DNA of 64,000 bases from Linyphia triangularis. Taxonomy: Eukaryota; Arthropoda; Arachnida; Araneae; Linyphiidae. Positions 34,527 to 46,462 of the stretch are shown here, in pieces; the first letter of the stretch is position 1; each line of letters begins with the position of its first letter. The stretch covers positions 6,467,201 through 6,531,200 of the forward strand of contig OZ021722.1 in NCBI GenBank assembly GCA_963978545.1, given 5' to 3'. The translations under genes and the position numbers were made by a program. The notes under the pieces were generated by a model. The model had not been told where the DNA came from, did no database searches, and worked only from the letters and a program-made list of their open reading frames with translations.

Positions 34527-35155
34527 ACATTTTGGGAACATCCTAATTTCTTAATTTTAAAAAAGTGGCCAAGAAAAAAGGAGTGTCTGTGTGCACGTAG
34601 TCAGCATAACTCCCGAATGAATTGGCCGACTTTGTTCAAATTTAGTGTACGAGTTAGTCCTAGCCAAAATTGCACATGCGCATAAAGGTGAAATCATGAA
34701 AAAATCATTTTTTCCATCAATTGCTAAAAACGGCACAAACGATTTTGATTAAAATCTCTGTGCTAGGGCTTCTTAAGATATTGTAAACATCCCCACCTCC
34801 GAAATGTCCGTAGAAATGCGATAAAAGAGTCAAAAGTTGAAAAACGAGCTCCTTTTAACACATAACAATCTGCTTTTGAGCATCGCCCATTAACGATGGA
34901 TTTTTTTTCTGTTTCTTGCACAAGAAAAGATAATGTATAGTCTATCGAATAACACCACTAATACCAAATTTTAGGGATTTTTTATTATTATTATTATTTT
35001 TATTATTATTTATGTAAAAATCATTGCCAAAAGTATCTCAAAACTGGCCATTATTAGTTAAATTAGTGAAAATATGAAAACGGTAAATAACACACTATCA
35101 AATCTGAAAGCAATGATCAGTATTATTTTGTAAATGAAAGTTGTGCAATGTCCCA
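34527..35155 (-). repeat. D3 dispersed repeat, copy 2
   Basis: Begins near CCACATTTTGGGAACATCC and ends at GTGCAATGTCCCACACCTCT, the reverse order of the D3 copy at 62468. Confidence 0.6.
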
Positions 35156-35204
35156 CACCTCTAGTTTTTAAAGAAAAGTATATATATTTAAATCATTTAT
35201 AATA

Positions 35205-35670
35205 ACTTCGCTTTTGTATGTTTGTCGATGGGAGCTTAATCTGCGGAATTAACCCATTTGCCGTCATCCAATCCAATTGAAACTTGGCAGATAGAGCCAT
35301 CGACACCAAAGCTATCAAATTTTGGAGCTGTCACGAAGAGGCCGCTTTTACTAATGAACCAACTCACCGTCATTCAATCGCATTAAAATAGGAAGAATGA
35401 AGCAACCATTGTTTAAACTCTTTTCTGATGACAATATTTTTTTTTTAATAAATAAATAATACAATTATTTTAATCAGAATAAATAAATAATATTTGAATG
35501 ACGTTCACGTTCATTTTTAATAAATATATTTCGAAACGTAGTTTTTGCCGCACATTTTGCTGATGGAAATGTCTTAGATATCGCCGCTGTGTTAATGAAT
35601 ATAAAAATTGACAATGCATATTAAGGAATTTTTAAAAACTCTGTTTTTACGTGTTACATTATTTACGTGT
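35205..35670 (+). repeat. D1 dispersed repeat, copy 3
   Basis: CCGTCATCCAATCCAATTGA, AACTTGGCAGATAGAGCC and later ATAAAAATTGACAATGCATA, in D1 order. Confidence 0.58.
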
Positions 35671-35770
35671 GAAAAATCTAGTTAACGCCGTTGATGGTCT
35701 TCACAACTTATTCCTAGGCAAAGCAATTTATATTCATTTATTGCGCAACTAGTACAGTAAATCGGGAAAG

Positions 35771-35773
<3 letters not shown>

Positions 35774-35813
<40 letters not shown>
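35774..35813. repeat. (TA)n microsatellite
   Basis: About 20 uninterrupted TA dinucleotides. Confidence 0.92.
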
Positions 35814-35815
<2 letters not shown>

Positions 35816-36463
35816 CAAACAGAATTTATTTCCTGGCTTTGACGCGCGATAATTGAATGAATCCGCACACACTTCTAAGTTCCCTCACCACAAACTAATA
35901 CCAGAAAAAAAAAACTTTTACTTTATGGAAGATCTGTTTTATGGATTGTTGCATATAAACTTGCTAAGGTAACATTTACCATTCTGATTAGTACAGTTTG
36001 CCAAAAAAATAGAAACTCTTTAGCTCCAGCCTACTGCCTTAAAGAATCATAAACTTGGTTCGAATTGCGTTCTTTGAAGTTATTTCTCTTCTTCAAGTCA
36101 TCAAATAAAGTCACAAAGTTTTTTTTATAGCTATTCATATTTATGTATATGCGACCACTAAAGCACAGTAATCAGTGATTTTACATATGATTTAGGCAGA
36201 TTAACTAGGGAGATTCGTTACTTTTTCATTTCTCAAAGTACCTAGGCAATCTGCAAATTACCTAGATAATCTGCACACTACCTACCAGGCACTCGTTAAA
36301 GTGAAAATAAGATCTTTACTGGAACAACGGCATCGTTTCTGTGAGCTTAAGATAAGATAACGTTGTTTATTTTTTCAATATCTTAAAAAGGAAGTTAACG
36401 CAATCAATCAACGAACAAATTAATTAATTGAATCAATCATCAATTAAAAAACAATAATACAAT
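35814..36463. other. Spacer, nothing recognised
   Basis: ACCTAGRTAATCTGCA-type words recur at 36240-36300 and again near 37310-37380, outside FB2. No gene. Confidence 0.35.
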
Positions 36464-37122
36464 AGACTGAGAGGCGACTGCAATTTTTGGACTCCATCGA
36501 ACATCATTCTGAATTTTTTATAGAAAATGGAGAAAATTGAGTAGATTACGAATCCACTGGTCTGCCGTGACAAAAATGACCGAAACTGGTCAAAAATCGA
36601 CTTTTAATAAGTTGAACTAAATACAATTGCCAAATGCGCCATAACTTGCCAAATAATGAGCATTCTTTTTTTATTTGGTAACCCTCACTCTTTAATTTTT
36701 AATTAAGAAGGTCGCAAACGATTCGGATGTGTGGCGATGGCTTACTTGCATCCTTCACAAATGGGCCAAATTGACAATAAACATTACGTCACTGAGGACT
36801 TAACTGATGTCGCCAATTTGGCTTACTTTTAAAAGATACAAGTTTTCCAAGCCAAAGATCAGAAATCGTTTCCCGATTTTTCTCATAGAAAATCAAAATG
36901 CAGTGGATTGCCAGATGACAAAGTTTGTTCTCTTTTGGGCAAGTTATGACATATTTGGCAATCGGATTTGAGTTCAACTCATTCCAAGTCAATTTTTGAT
37001 CAGTTTCGGTCATTTTTGCCACGGCAGACCAGTGGATTCATAATCTACTCACTTTTCTCCAATTTCTATAAAAAAAATTCAGAATGATGCTCGATGGGGT
37101 CCAAAAATTGCCTCTCGGACTA
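36464..37122. repeat. FB2 long inverted-repeat element, copy 2
   Basis: Arms of about 160 bp: AGACTGAGAGGCGACTGCAA at the left and TTGCCTCTCGGACT at the right. GGTCTGCCGTGACAAAAATG pairs with CATTTTTGCCACGGCAGACC. The loop is about 340 bp with a further TTGCCAAT/ATTGGCAA symmetry. Matches copy 1 at 906-1575. Non-coding. Confidence 0.7.
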
Positions 37123-37640
37123 CAAAGAATCAAACGATTTAAAATATTAATTCAATTACAGAAATAAGCAAATTGTTATTCATTTATTTTTCGATTTCTA
37201 AATAATTAAGCTGATACAATCAACAAAGTTATTTGATAGAATCAATCTTTGAGAAAGGAACTTTTGAACTCTAACGCTACGGAAGTCATTCGTGTGCACA
37301 CTACCTAGGTAAAATGCCGAAAACTCTCGATTCTTCATGTCAAGGGAGTTAATCTGCAGAATATCCAGGTAATGTGCACATTTAACGAGTTTGATATTTA
37401 GCGGTAACTTATATACTAATGGGAAGGTAGGCATTTAAGATTGCTTGGAAGAAGGCATTTTTGTGAAGTTCATCACAGTCTGAGACAGATAAGATTCCTT
37501 AGGTTTCCTCAACGTGTTTATATTGCTGTTTTCTCTTAAATATTGGGCTGCCATAAACTGTGCACTATCAAAACTTCGCAAATGTTTGTACTATCACTAT
37601 TTTTTATGAATTCGATTTTCAAACTAATAACACAATGGGA
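37123..37640. other. Spacer, nothing recognised
   Basis: A 78-codon minus-strand frame (37198-37434) has no recognisable features. Confidence 0.35.
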
Positions 37641-38332
37641 AAACAAACTGTCTGTCAGTGGATCTATAGAAACCTACTTAAAATTGGAGTAGAGCTCTGA
37701 CGTTTTCAACACAAGAAGTTTTGGCTTTCTAATTTCATGTATGTCAAACAGAATGTTAAAATTTTAATTAGTTCTTTTTGAATTAATTTTTTTAATTATA
37801 TTATTTTTTACAAAGTGACTTCAAAAATAGAGATACAGCTCTGCAATTTTCAACATAAGTAGTTTTAGCCTTCTAATTGAACTTTTGAAAAACAAAACGT
37901 TAAAATTTTAATTAGTTATTTTTTAATTAATTTTCTTAATTAAAAAAAATTACAAAACGACTTTCAATAGGGCTACAGTTCTGAATTTTTCAACATAAGA
38001 AGTTTTGGCCTTCTAATTGGTCTTCTGAAAAATCGAATTTGAAATTTTCATTTATTTCTTTTTTAATTAATTAACAAATATTTTACAAAACGATTTCTAA
38101 TAAGGCTCTACAGCTCTGAAATTTTCAACATAAGAAGTTTTGGCCTTCTAATGGGACTTTTGAAAAACAGAATTTTGAAATTTTATTTCTTTTTTAATTA
38201 ATTAACTAATATTTTACAAAACGATTTCTAATAAGGCTATACAGCTCTGAAATTTTCAACATAAGAAGTTTTGGCCTTCTAATGGGACTTTTGAAAAACA
38301 GAATTTTGAAATTTTATTTCTTTTTTAATTAA

Positions 38333-41071
38333 GGTATACGTATAGGTTTCAAATCTCAAAAATTGGCGAAAATTGCCATTTTTTTTTAATTGTCCTAAAA
38401 TATGCGCCAAACCTTTAGCTAACAAGACATATCAAGATTGTAAAAAAAATCGCTATAATAAAAAAGTTTCAACACTTCTTCTAAATGTTGCTTGCAAAAA
38501 AAATTAGTTTCGTTTTAGCATATTCTTAGGCCTAATCGCTATTTTAGCAGATATTTCAATTTTTAAACCCTAATTAATAATTATTTTAAAAGCTTTTTTT
38601 TTAAGTTTTAATTCACAACTAGCAACAGAGTTTAACTGTAACTGTATATCTGACTATAATTGTTTACAATCGTTTATTTACACGCTATCATATATCTTCA
38701 CAATTCATCTTCAATTTACTCATTTTACCTGAAAACCATCCAAAATGGGCTCTAAAGTTCGAAGTAGACGCACTAAAAAAAGAGTTTTTGTTTTTAATCA
38801 ATTTAAAAAAGCAAAAGAATCGGCAAATGTTCCAGTTCCTGAAAAGTCTGCTGAACCGAAATCTGCATCGCAAAATAAACTGAATAACCATATATCTAAT
38901 GTACCTGCAAAGGATTCTCATTCTAAGAGTTTTATTATAGACTGTTTCAGCATTCTTCTTTCCCAACTTTACTGTCCAGAATGCAATGCCAAGGAATTAG
39001 TAATCGAAGAAAATCCAAACAACAGAATTGGTTGTTCTGCAGAACTCAATCTGCTTTGCAGTAACTGTGGATTTATTAGTGCACCATGCTCAACGTCTAA
39101 GAAAACAGGGCACATATTTGATGTGAATCGTAGACTTGTTTACGCAATGAGACAACTTGGCTGCGGATATAACGAAGCCAGCCACTTCTTGAATGTTATG
39201 AACTTGCCTCCACCACCAAGTCCCTCAGCTTATAATAGTCATACTAAGTCACTGCTCACCGTTGTGAAAGGACTTTCTGAAGAAACTATGATCACAGCAG
39301 CATTTCGTGTCCGAAAGAAAAATAGTTCTTCAGACTGTGGCGCTTCCATCGACGGGACATGGCAGAAAAGGGGATTCTCTTCGTTGAATGGCGTAGTTAC
39401 TGCTGTCTCCATCGACACCGGCGAAGTCCTTGACGTGGAAGTAATGAGCAAAGTTTGTCATGGTTGTCGAAAGTGGAATTCTAAAGACAAGTCGAGTACC
39501 CGCTACAATTCCTGGAAAGCAAATCATGTGTGCCCAATTAACTATGAGGGATCATCTGGTGGTATGGAGCCTGTCGGTGCTGGAAGAATTTTCGAAAGGT
39601 CCAAGCTCACAAAAGGGTTGGCCTACACACAATTTTACGGAGACGGGGACAGTAAAAGTTATTCGGCTGTCGTCGAACTCAACCCTTATCCTGGAAAGAT
39701 CATTGTCAAAAAAGAATGTGTAGGTCACTACCAAAAAAGGTTGGGGACTGCTCTGCGAAAGTTTAAAAAAAGTCATCGAGGGATCGGAGGGCAAGGAAAG
39801 CTGACAGACAAGAAAATTGATAAAATGCAGAACTATTTTGGAATGGCACTGCGTAACAACACCTCATCTGTTAAAGAAATGTCAAAGGCAATATGGGCAA
39901 CGTTTTACCATCTGAGTGCAAAAGATACGCATCCTCTTCACACCAAATGCCCGACGGGAAAAGACAGTTGGTGTACTTACCAGCGTGCCAAAGCTGCGGG
40001 AAATCTTACACTAAGTAAGTACAAACACCAGGGTGGCTTGCCATTGACACTTCTGAAAGTCATTAAGCCAGTGTACCAGCGACTAACAGATCCTACAATG
40101 CTTGAGAAGTGCTTACATGGAATGACCCAAAATGCAAACGAGAGTTTCCACAGCCTGATTTGGAAGCGATGTCCAAAAAGCAAATTTGCTGGGTCCAATG
40201 TCGTTAAGCTCGCCACCTATGATGCTGTAATGCACTTCAATGCAGGTTCCAAAACCGAACTAGAGCTTATGAAAAGATTAAACATTGCTCCTGGACATTT
40301 CATGACCACAGGACTCGAACAAAAGGACGAATTGCGTATTTCGGAGAGCATTCGCCAATCCACACCGCAGCAGAAGAAGCGACGCAAATGTTTGAGAGGT
40401 CTCAAAAAGCAAAAACAATATAAAAACAGCACCAAAGATGGAAAGCCCTATGATGGAGGAGCATATTAAATTCTAAATATATAATAATTAATACAATATT
40501 AACAGTTTTTTTTATCAAAAATGCCATTTTAAAACTTTAAACTTGTTTTTCTCAGAACGTAGTTTTTTCTATTTTGCATTTCATTCAAACAGTAATAACT
40601 CCAGTTTAAATAATATTTTTTTTAATTTGTTTTTTGCTGTACAATCTGCATACATTGTTGAATGTTTTGACTCTAAATACTAAGTGATTGGTAAATAAAT
40701 ATATTTTTAATAGAATTTTAAAAATAAGATTTCGTATAAAAAACATGGATTTTTCTCATGCATTCAGCTAAAGCAAGATATCACAAAATATACACACTGT
40801 ATAATTATGTTTTTAGGGTCAAAACATAGAGCAAAGTATTCCACATTATTTAACACCAATATTGTATCTGTGGGTGAATTAGATTTTTTGTAATTACCGT
40901 TCAAAATTAGCCTAATTAATACAATTAATGTTAATTAATTAATAAAATTGAAGATTAAAAAAATATATATATATTGGAAAAATTTAAAAAGATAATGTAC
41001 TTCACATTGTGCAAAAGTCTTATTTTTAAATTGAAAATTTAAAAAAAAATGTTGAAACCTATACGTACGCC
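38333..41071 (+). mobile_element. Complete Kolobok-type DNA transposon with TTAA target site
   Basis: 2,739 bp. The left TIR GGTATACGTATAGGTTTCAA (38333-38352) and the right TIR (41052-41071, reading inward GGCGTACGTATAGGTTTCAA) match at 18 of 20 positions. Flanking TTAA at 38329-38332 and 41072-41075 is a true 4-bp duplication: intact neighbouring minisatellite units contain the sequence with one TTAA fewer. One intact transposase gene lies inside in plus orientation. TTAA TSDs and purine-starting ends are Kolobok features; Mutator elements normally make 8-11 bp TSDs. Potentially autonomous. Confidence 0.88.
38745..40469 (+). CDS. DDE transposase of the Kolobok/Mutator-like group, intact
   Basis: 574 codons in one exon without a break; it should catalyse cut-and-paste transposition in the nucleus. 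A basic N-terminus (residues 4-13) is followed by a zinc-ribbon-like pair CPEC (77-80) and CSNC (105-108). The proposed catalytic first Asp is D203 in SIDGTWQKRG. The second is in FYGDGDSKSY (D300 or D302). The CxxH signature CVGH (325-328) follows as in the MULE/hAT/Kolobok group of RNase H-fold transposases, and the Glu is probably E466 in NANESFHSLIWKR. A basic tail (544-560) could be a nuclear signal. The ATG lies 412 bases inside the element; a candidate AATAAA lies near 40697. The best family label in databases is likely a Mutator-like transposase domain (from memory). The TTAA TSD argues for Kolobok. Confidence 0.92.
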   Translation: MGSKVRSRRTKKRVFVFNQFKKAKESANVPVPEKSAEPKSASQNKLNNHISNVPAKDSHSKSFIIDCFSILLSQLYCPECNAKELVIEENPNNRIGCSAELNLLCSNCGFISAPCSTSKKTGHIFDVNRRLVYAMRQLGCGYNEASHFLNVMNLPPPPSPSAYNSHTKSLLTVVKGLSEETMITAAFRVRKKNSSSDCGASIDGTWQKRGFSSLNGVVTAVSIDTGEVLDVEVMSKVCHGCRKWNSKDKSSTRYNSWKANHVCPINYEGSSGGMEPVGAGRIFERSKLTKGLAYTQFYGDGDSKSYSAVVELNPYPGKIIVKKECVGHYQKRLGTALRKFKKSHRGIGGQGKLTDKKIDKMQNYFGMALRNNTSSVKEMSKAIWATFYHLSAKDTHPLHTKCPTGKDSWCTYQRAKAAGNLTLSKYKHQGGLPLTLLKVIKPVYQRLTDPTMLEKCLHGMTQNANESFHSLIWKRCPKSKFAGSNVVKLATYDAVMHFNAGSKTELELMKRLNIAPGHFMTTGLEQKDELRISESIRQSTPQQKKRRKCLRGLKKQKQYKNSTKDGKPYDGGAY

Positions 41072-43013
41072 TTAATTAACAAATATTTTACAAAACAATT
41101 TCTAATAAGGCTACAGCTCTGAAATTTTCAACATAAGAATTTTTGGCCTTCTAATAGGACTTTTGAAAAACAGAATTTTGAAATTTTATTTCTTTTTTAA
41201 TTAATTAACAAATATTTTACAAAACGATTTCTAATAAGGCTATACAGCTCTGAAATTTTCAACATAAGAAGTTTTGGCCTTCTAATGGGACTTTTGAAAA
41301 ACAGAATTTTGAAATTTTATTTCTTTTTTAATTAATTAACAAATATTTTACAAAACAATTTCTAATAAGGCTACAGCTCTGAAATTTTCAACATAAGAAG
41401 TTTTGGCCTTCTAATAGGACTTTTGAAAAACAGAATTTTGAAATTTTATTTCTTTTTTAATTAATTAACAAATATTTTACAAAACGATTTCTAATAAGGC
41501 TACAGCTCTGAAATTTTCAACATAAGAAGTTTTGGCCTTCTAATGGGACTTTTGAAAAACAGAATTTTGAAATTTTATTTCTTTTTTAATTAATTAACAA
41601 ATATTTTACAAAACGATTTCTAATAAGGCTACAGCTCTGAAATTTTCAACATAAGAAGTTTTGGCCTTCTAATGGGACTTTTGAAAAACAGAATTTTGAA
41701 GTTTTAGTTCTTTTTTAATTAATTAACAAATATTTTACAAAACGATTTCTAATAAGGCTACAGCTCTGAAATTTTCAACATAAGAAGTTTTGGCCTTCTA
41801 ATGGGACTTTTGAAAAACAGAATTTTGAAATTTTATTTCTTTTTTAATTAATTAACAAATATTTTACAAAACGATTTCTAATAAGGCTACAGCTCTGAAA
41901 TTTTCAACATAAGAAGTTTTGGCCTTCTAATAGGACTTTTGAAAAACAGAATTTTGAAATTTTATTTCTTTTTTAATTAATTAACAAATATTTTACAAAA
42001 CGATTTCTAATAAGGCTACAGCTCTGAAATTTTCAACATAAGAAGTTTTGGCCTTCTAATAGGACTTTTGAAAAACAGAATTTTAAAATTTTATTTCTTT
42101 TTTAATTAATTAACAAATATTTTACAAAACGATTTCTAATAAGGCTACAGCTCTGAAATTTTCAACATAAGAAGTTTTGGCCTTCTAATAGGACTTTTGA
42201 AAAACAGAATTTTGAAATTTTATTTCTTTTTTAATTAATTAACAAATATTTTACAAAACGATTTCTAATAAGGCTACAGCTCTGAAATTTTCAACATAAG
42301 AAGTTTTGGCCTTCTAATAGGACTTTTGAAAAACAGAATTTTGAAATTTTATTTCTTTTTTAATTAATTAACAAATATTTTACAAAACTATTTCTAATAG
42401 GGCTACTTTTCTGAAGTTTCCAACACAAATAGTTTTTGCCTTCTAATTGGACTTTTGAAAAAAGAACGTTAAAATTTTAATTTGTTTTTTAATGAATTTT
42501 TAATTAATATTTCCATAAAAAGCGACTTCTAATAGGCCTAGAGCGCTGAAAGTTTCAACATAAGTAGTTTTGACCTTCTAATTTTGCTTTTTACAAACAT
42601 CACGTGTTAAAATATACTTAAAGGGTTGTTGTATTATAGTTATTAAAGGGGAATTTTTTTTATTACTTCTCGACAAGGGAGAGGCTTCTAATATTAAGAC
42701 TTTACGTAGCAATTAGTTTTTAGTGTGTGAGACGACCTTACGCAGCAATGAACCTTTCATCGAGCAAAGCGAGCTCATGTTTGCATAGCAATGACCCTTT
42801 CAAATGAGTTATGTAAGCCTGTGCTTATGTGTCAATGACTTTTTCAGGGAGCGAAGCGAACTTGATTTTGCATTGCGATGAACTTTCCTGCGAGCGAAGC
42901 GCCAAAATTTGGGGTCTATACACCAATAACGGATTTCCTCAACGCGGGGCCTCACAGCTGTTTAAAATAATGCACATGGTAAAATCTTGTGGCGAAGCAC
43001 GGGATTTAGCTAG

Positions 43014-43078
43014 TTTACGATAATGTTTTTCTGGACCTTGTAAAATTTGATTAATCGCTGTTCAAAAATTAGCTAATT
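43014..43078. other. Short spacer after Hel-B
   Basis: Nothing recognised. Confidence 0.3.
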
Positions 43079-43268
43079 AACCCTTTGAATTTGAGAGGTG
43101 ACTCTCGCTCACCACTAGGTTTGATGCGGAAATTCGTTGCAAGGAAATGACTGTTTATGTTTAGTTTCTTTGAAGTGGGTCTGCAACGACGAACCGAACC
43201 AACAATGCTGCTAAACGTTTCGAGTTGCTGGTTCTTCCGCGCGAAAAAAGCCTCGAATTCAAAGAGTT
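43079..43268. repeat. Short TIR element of about 190 bp
   Basis: Left end AACCCTTTGAATTTGAG and right end CTCGAATTCAAAGAGTT are inverted. The interior shares CACCACTAGGTTTGATGCGG and CCGCGCGAAAAA with 55960-56155. Non-coding MITE. Confidence 0.6.
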
Positions 43269-44379
43269 ATTGAGATAAATTTTAATTATCTAATTAATTT
43301 TTCAGTAAACCGAAACTTTTTTTAATGTGAAAATCATTAATTATTATACATATCAAAGTACAAAAAAATCAGATTTTTAAAAGGATAATTTTACTTTTTT
43401 TTCTTTAAGTGTGTACGCACACATTGCAAGTAGTTAATAAACATCGCAAATTAAAAAGTAAAAATAATAAATTGGAAAAAAAAAAAAAATTACCTTATCA
43501 AGTAAAGCCAGTTTCTAGAGTTTTATGATTAAGTAATATAATTCTAAGACCCCCCCCCCCCCCCACAAACCAGAAATAATTCAAAATTGCACAGAGTTGC
43601 AATATTTACTACGAAACTTTCTTAATAATATTGTTACATTTTGTCTTGTAGATTTTCCAACTTCATTTACTGAGAGTTAATATTTGAATTCTAAATAAAG
43701 CTATATCCAGTTAAATGTTTGCATATTTTTATTGTTACTTTTGAATGATGGAGCAGATTCCAATTTACATATATAATAATGTGCAGATGTATATTTTAAA
43801 AATACCTGATATTTGAAATTATTTTCACTTGATAATAATAAATATATCATCTAACTTATTCACACATATACAATTTCAATATCAAACTTAATATTTTCAA
43901 GTCAATATCGAAAAGTATTAAAAAAAAAAAAGGAATTACTTGAAACATTGTCGTGTTTTTAATTAAAAGTAAATACATTTAACTTGTAGCTAAAAAAAAA
44001 TTTTAGAGTTTCTTAGATAACCAAAATCTTTTATCAAAGTAGAGAATTGTAACAAGAAAGGATTCTAGTAGAATATTAACTGAAGGATATACCTTGAAAA
44101 TTATTCTCAATACCTTTAAAAAAAATTAATGAGTTTTTCACTTTATTATCGACATTTTGAACTTCAAACGACATTCAAAAGAAATGCCGAAATTTCGTCA
44201 ATATAAAAGTAAATCTAAATTTTAATAAGGAATGTCATTGTAGCGTCGGGGACGTCGCATTTTTTTTTTTTTTTTTTTTCTTTCTATATTTATTATTACA
44301 TTTGTTCTAGCTCAAAGATTTTTGAAAATGTTATGTATTTTTAAATCTTTTTAATTAAGTTCGAATTTGTTTATTTGGA
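43269..44379. other. AT-rich spacer with C and T homopolymers
   Basis: A run of about 14 C at 43551-43564 and a T run near 44262-44278. No gene, RNA or repeat boundary found. Confidence 0.45.
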
Positions 44380-45190
44380 AGGTAATTCAGCGGTAGCCTA
44401 AGTAACTCAGTTGCCTTCATCTGATTGGGTTAAAACTTAGAAGATTGATTCGATGATAATGCATTCTATCAAGTTTTAGGGGATGTCTCTGTCACTAAGC
44501 CATATAAGGTCACTTTTACATATGTTTCGAAAATCGCTTTCGAATACTAAGAAATACCATTTAACCAATAATTGTTGAAACTCTTTCCTGTCGCAAAATT
44601 ATTCTAATTAAAATGAATGAGAGATAATTGAACGGTGAATGCATAAATTTATTGTGGAGTGTGGTTCAGTCAATTCAACGTTTGGTTGAGTAGTAACGCT
44701 GCAAGTGAAAGAAGTTTAACCGATAATTGGTAAAACTCTTTCCTGTTTCCAAAATTGATTTAGCCGACCAAACGGTATAGTGGTTAGCGTGCTAGCTTCT
44801 AGACCGCGAGATTGCGGGTTCCGAGTCCCATGTTAGGCATGGGTGTTTGTAAATGTATGTTGGCTTGTCTAATGACGAATGTTTCGGCGCATTAGAGCCC
44901 TCGTGTTGCTGACGGCACCAGATAAATCTGAAAACAACCAACCAAAATTGATTTAATCAAAATAAATAAAATGTAGATTCACATTCATTTTTCATAAATA
45001 AATTTTGAAACGTATTTTGCCGCATATTTTACTGATATGGATGTTTTTAATACTTTAAATTAGATTCAAACAGCAAGCGCACGCTGACAACAAAATCGGC
45101 GCTATGTTAACGAATATAATAATTAGCAATGTATATAAAGGATTCAAATTAAAAACTTTGTGGTTTTTTTTTATAAGTTATATTATTAAT
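44380..45190 (+). repeat. D1 dispersed repeat, copy 4, with SINE-1 inserted
   Basis: GTTAAAACTTAGAAGATTGA, AACTCTTTCCTGTCGCAAAA and AGCGCACGCTGACAAC follow D1 order. A SINE-1 at 44763-44941 splits it, with a clear TSD. Confidence 0.6.
44763..44941 (+). mobile_element. SINE-1 copy 3
   Basis: Head GCCGACCAAACGGTATAGTG, B-box-like GGTTCCGAGTCCC, tail AAAACAACCA. A 14-bp TSD CCAAAATTGATTTA flanks it on both sides. Confidence 0.9.
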
Positions 45191-45982
45191 TGAATAAATT
45201 TTATTTAACTGGTCATACATTTAAGGTAAAATAAATAATATGGCACGAGCCAAATTGAATCCGGTCAAAACATTCAATCTGAAATTAAAGTTTCGTTAAC
45301 TAACTAATTACAAATTCATTTACGTAATTAGAATATATTCCTCAAATGAAAAATTACCGACTTAATAAACTTTTCCGGTTATTCCGAACAATCACACGAC
45401 CCTAACACAACAATCTTAGGTTTGTTATAAATCATTTTCCACGTTCCAGTTTAATACACATTTTCTCGTATATCTTAATTTCTTGCTCTCAGAGCTCAGG
45501 TGATAAGACCTGATAACAGAAAAGGCTCTGAGATTTTTAGTGATAAAATGTTTAAAGTGTCACTCACAGCCTTGAAAGCCAACTTAATGCGCTTTTAAGG
45601 CGTTTTTATTTTTACGCTTTTACGCGATAACAGGGAGCTCGGGACGTATTTCGGGTTATTTGAACGCATTCTTAAGAGGTTTCAGCGAAGAATTAATCAA
45701 ATTTGTGCTTAAGAGAGCTCGAATAAATACTTTTCACGTACAGCGCGAAATGATGGAGTTTTTAAGAACTTTCACGTTGCTTAAAATGACACGTGCATTT
45801 TTTTTTTTTTTACTTAAACGGTTTCAATTATGCATGTTGTAGTAAAATGTGAAATGCTTAAGAAATATATACAGAAAGAAGATCCCTTCCACCCTTATTA
45901 TTTGTTAATGTTGAATCCCCTCCGTAAATTATATTTTAAATATGTGCTAACATTTTTTAATCTTTTCTTTTCGCAATATTTG
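45191..45982. other. Spacer, nothing recognised
   Basis: Two 60-67 codon frames (45660-46033) lack recognisable content; the second runs into SINE-1. Confidence 0.35.
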
Positions 45983-46164
45983 GGTTGGTTGTTTTCAGAT
46001 TATCTGGCACCGTCTGCAACACGAGGGCTATAATGCGCCGAAACATTCGTCATTAGACAAACCAACATACATTTACAAACACCCATGCCTTAACACGGGA
46101 CTCGGAACCCGCAACCTCGCGGTCTAGAGACTAGCACGCTAACCACTATACCGTTTGGTGGGCC
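45983..46164 (-). mobile_element. SINE-1 copy 4
   Basis: Tail GGTTGGTTGTTTTCAG at the left, head complement ACCGTTTGGTGGGCC at the right. Flanks AATATTTG and AATATGTG may be a diverged TSD. Confidence 0.83.
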
Positions 46165-46462
46165 ATAATATGTGGGTATATCAACGGTTATACAATTGCG
46201 AATATTGGGAATAATTCTTGCTAGGAGTTTCAATTAAATAAAATTTACCACGCAGCTAGTTCATACGCAATTAATCATAGATAAATGAGATTTTTTTTTT
46301 ATTTTACAATTGTTTTTTAATTAAAAAAAAAATTGTTTTAAGAAACAATTCCCCCATTTTTTAAAAACGAGTGAAATTAGTTTATATTTATGAAGAATTT
46401 CCTTCTAATTCTAAATATTTAAACAAAAGTTCTTTAAAAAAAATTAGTTATTTAAATATTAA

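Larger units (their letters stand above)
37700..42600 (+). repeat. 129-bp tandem repeat array, two blocks
   Basis: Unit with GCTACAGCTCTGAAATTTTC, AACATAAGAAGTTTTGGCCT and TTAATTAATTAACAAATATT. The period measures exactly 129 between successive CTAATAAGGC starts at 41491, 41620 and 41749. The left block (37700-38332) has about five units that are diverged at its start. The right block (41072-42395) has ten or more nearly identical units, then degenerate ones to 42600. The Kolobok-type element separates the blocks. Confidence 0.92.
37641..43013 (+). mobile_element. Hel-B Helitron-like element with a 129-bp minisatellite, interrupted by a Kolobok-type transposon
   Basis: The 5' region AACTGTCTGTCAGTGGATCT matches the start of the copy at 13300. 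The 3' region carries GCGAAGCGAACTTG and the end TGTGGCGAAGCACGGGATTT then AGCTAG, followed by T. Between are about 16 tandem units. Removing the 2.74-kb insertion at 38333-41071 and one TTAA restores an uninterrupted unit. No helicase ORF. Confidence 0.6.

Noticed and set aside
38333..41071. piggyBac assignment for the TTAA element
   Set aside because: TTAA target fits, but the ends start GG rather than CC and the protein has the CxxH-containing DDE arrangement, not the DDD layout of piggyBac.
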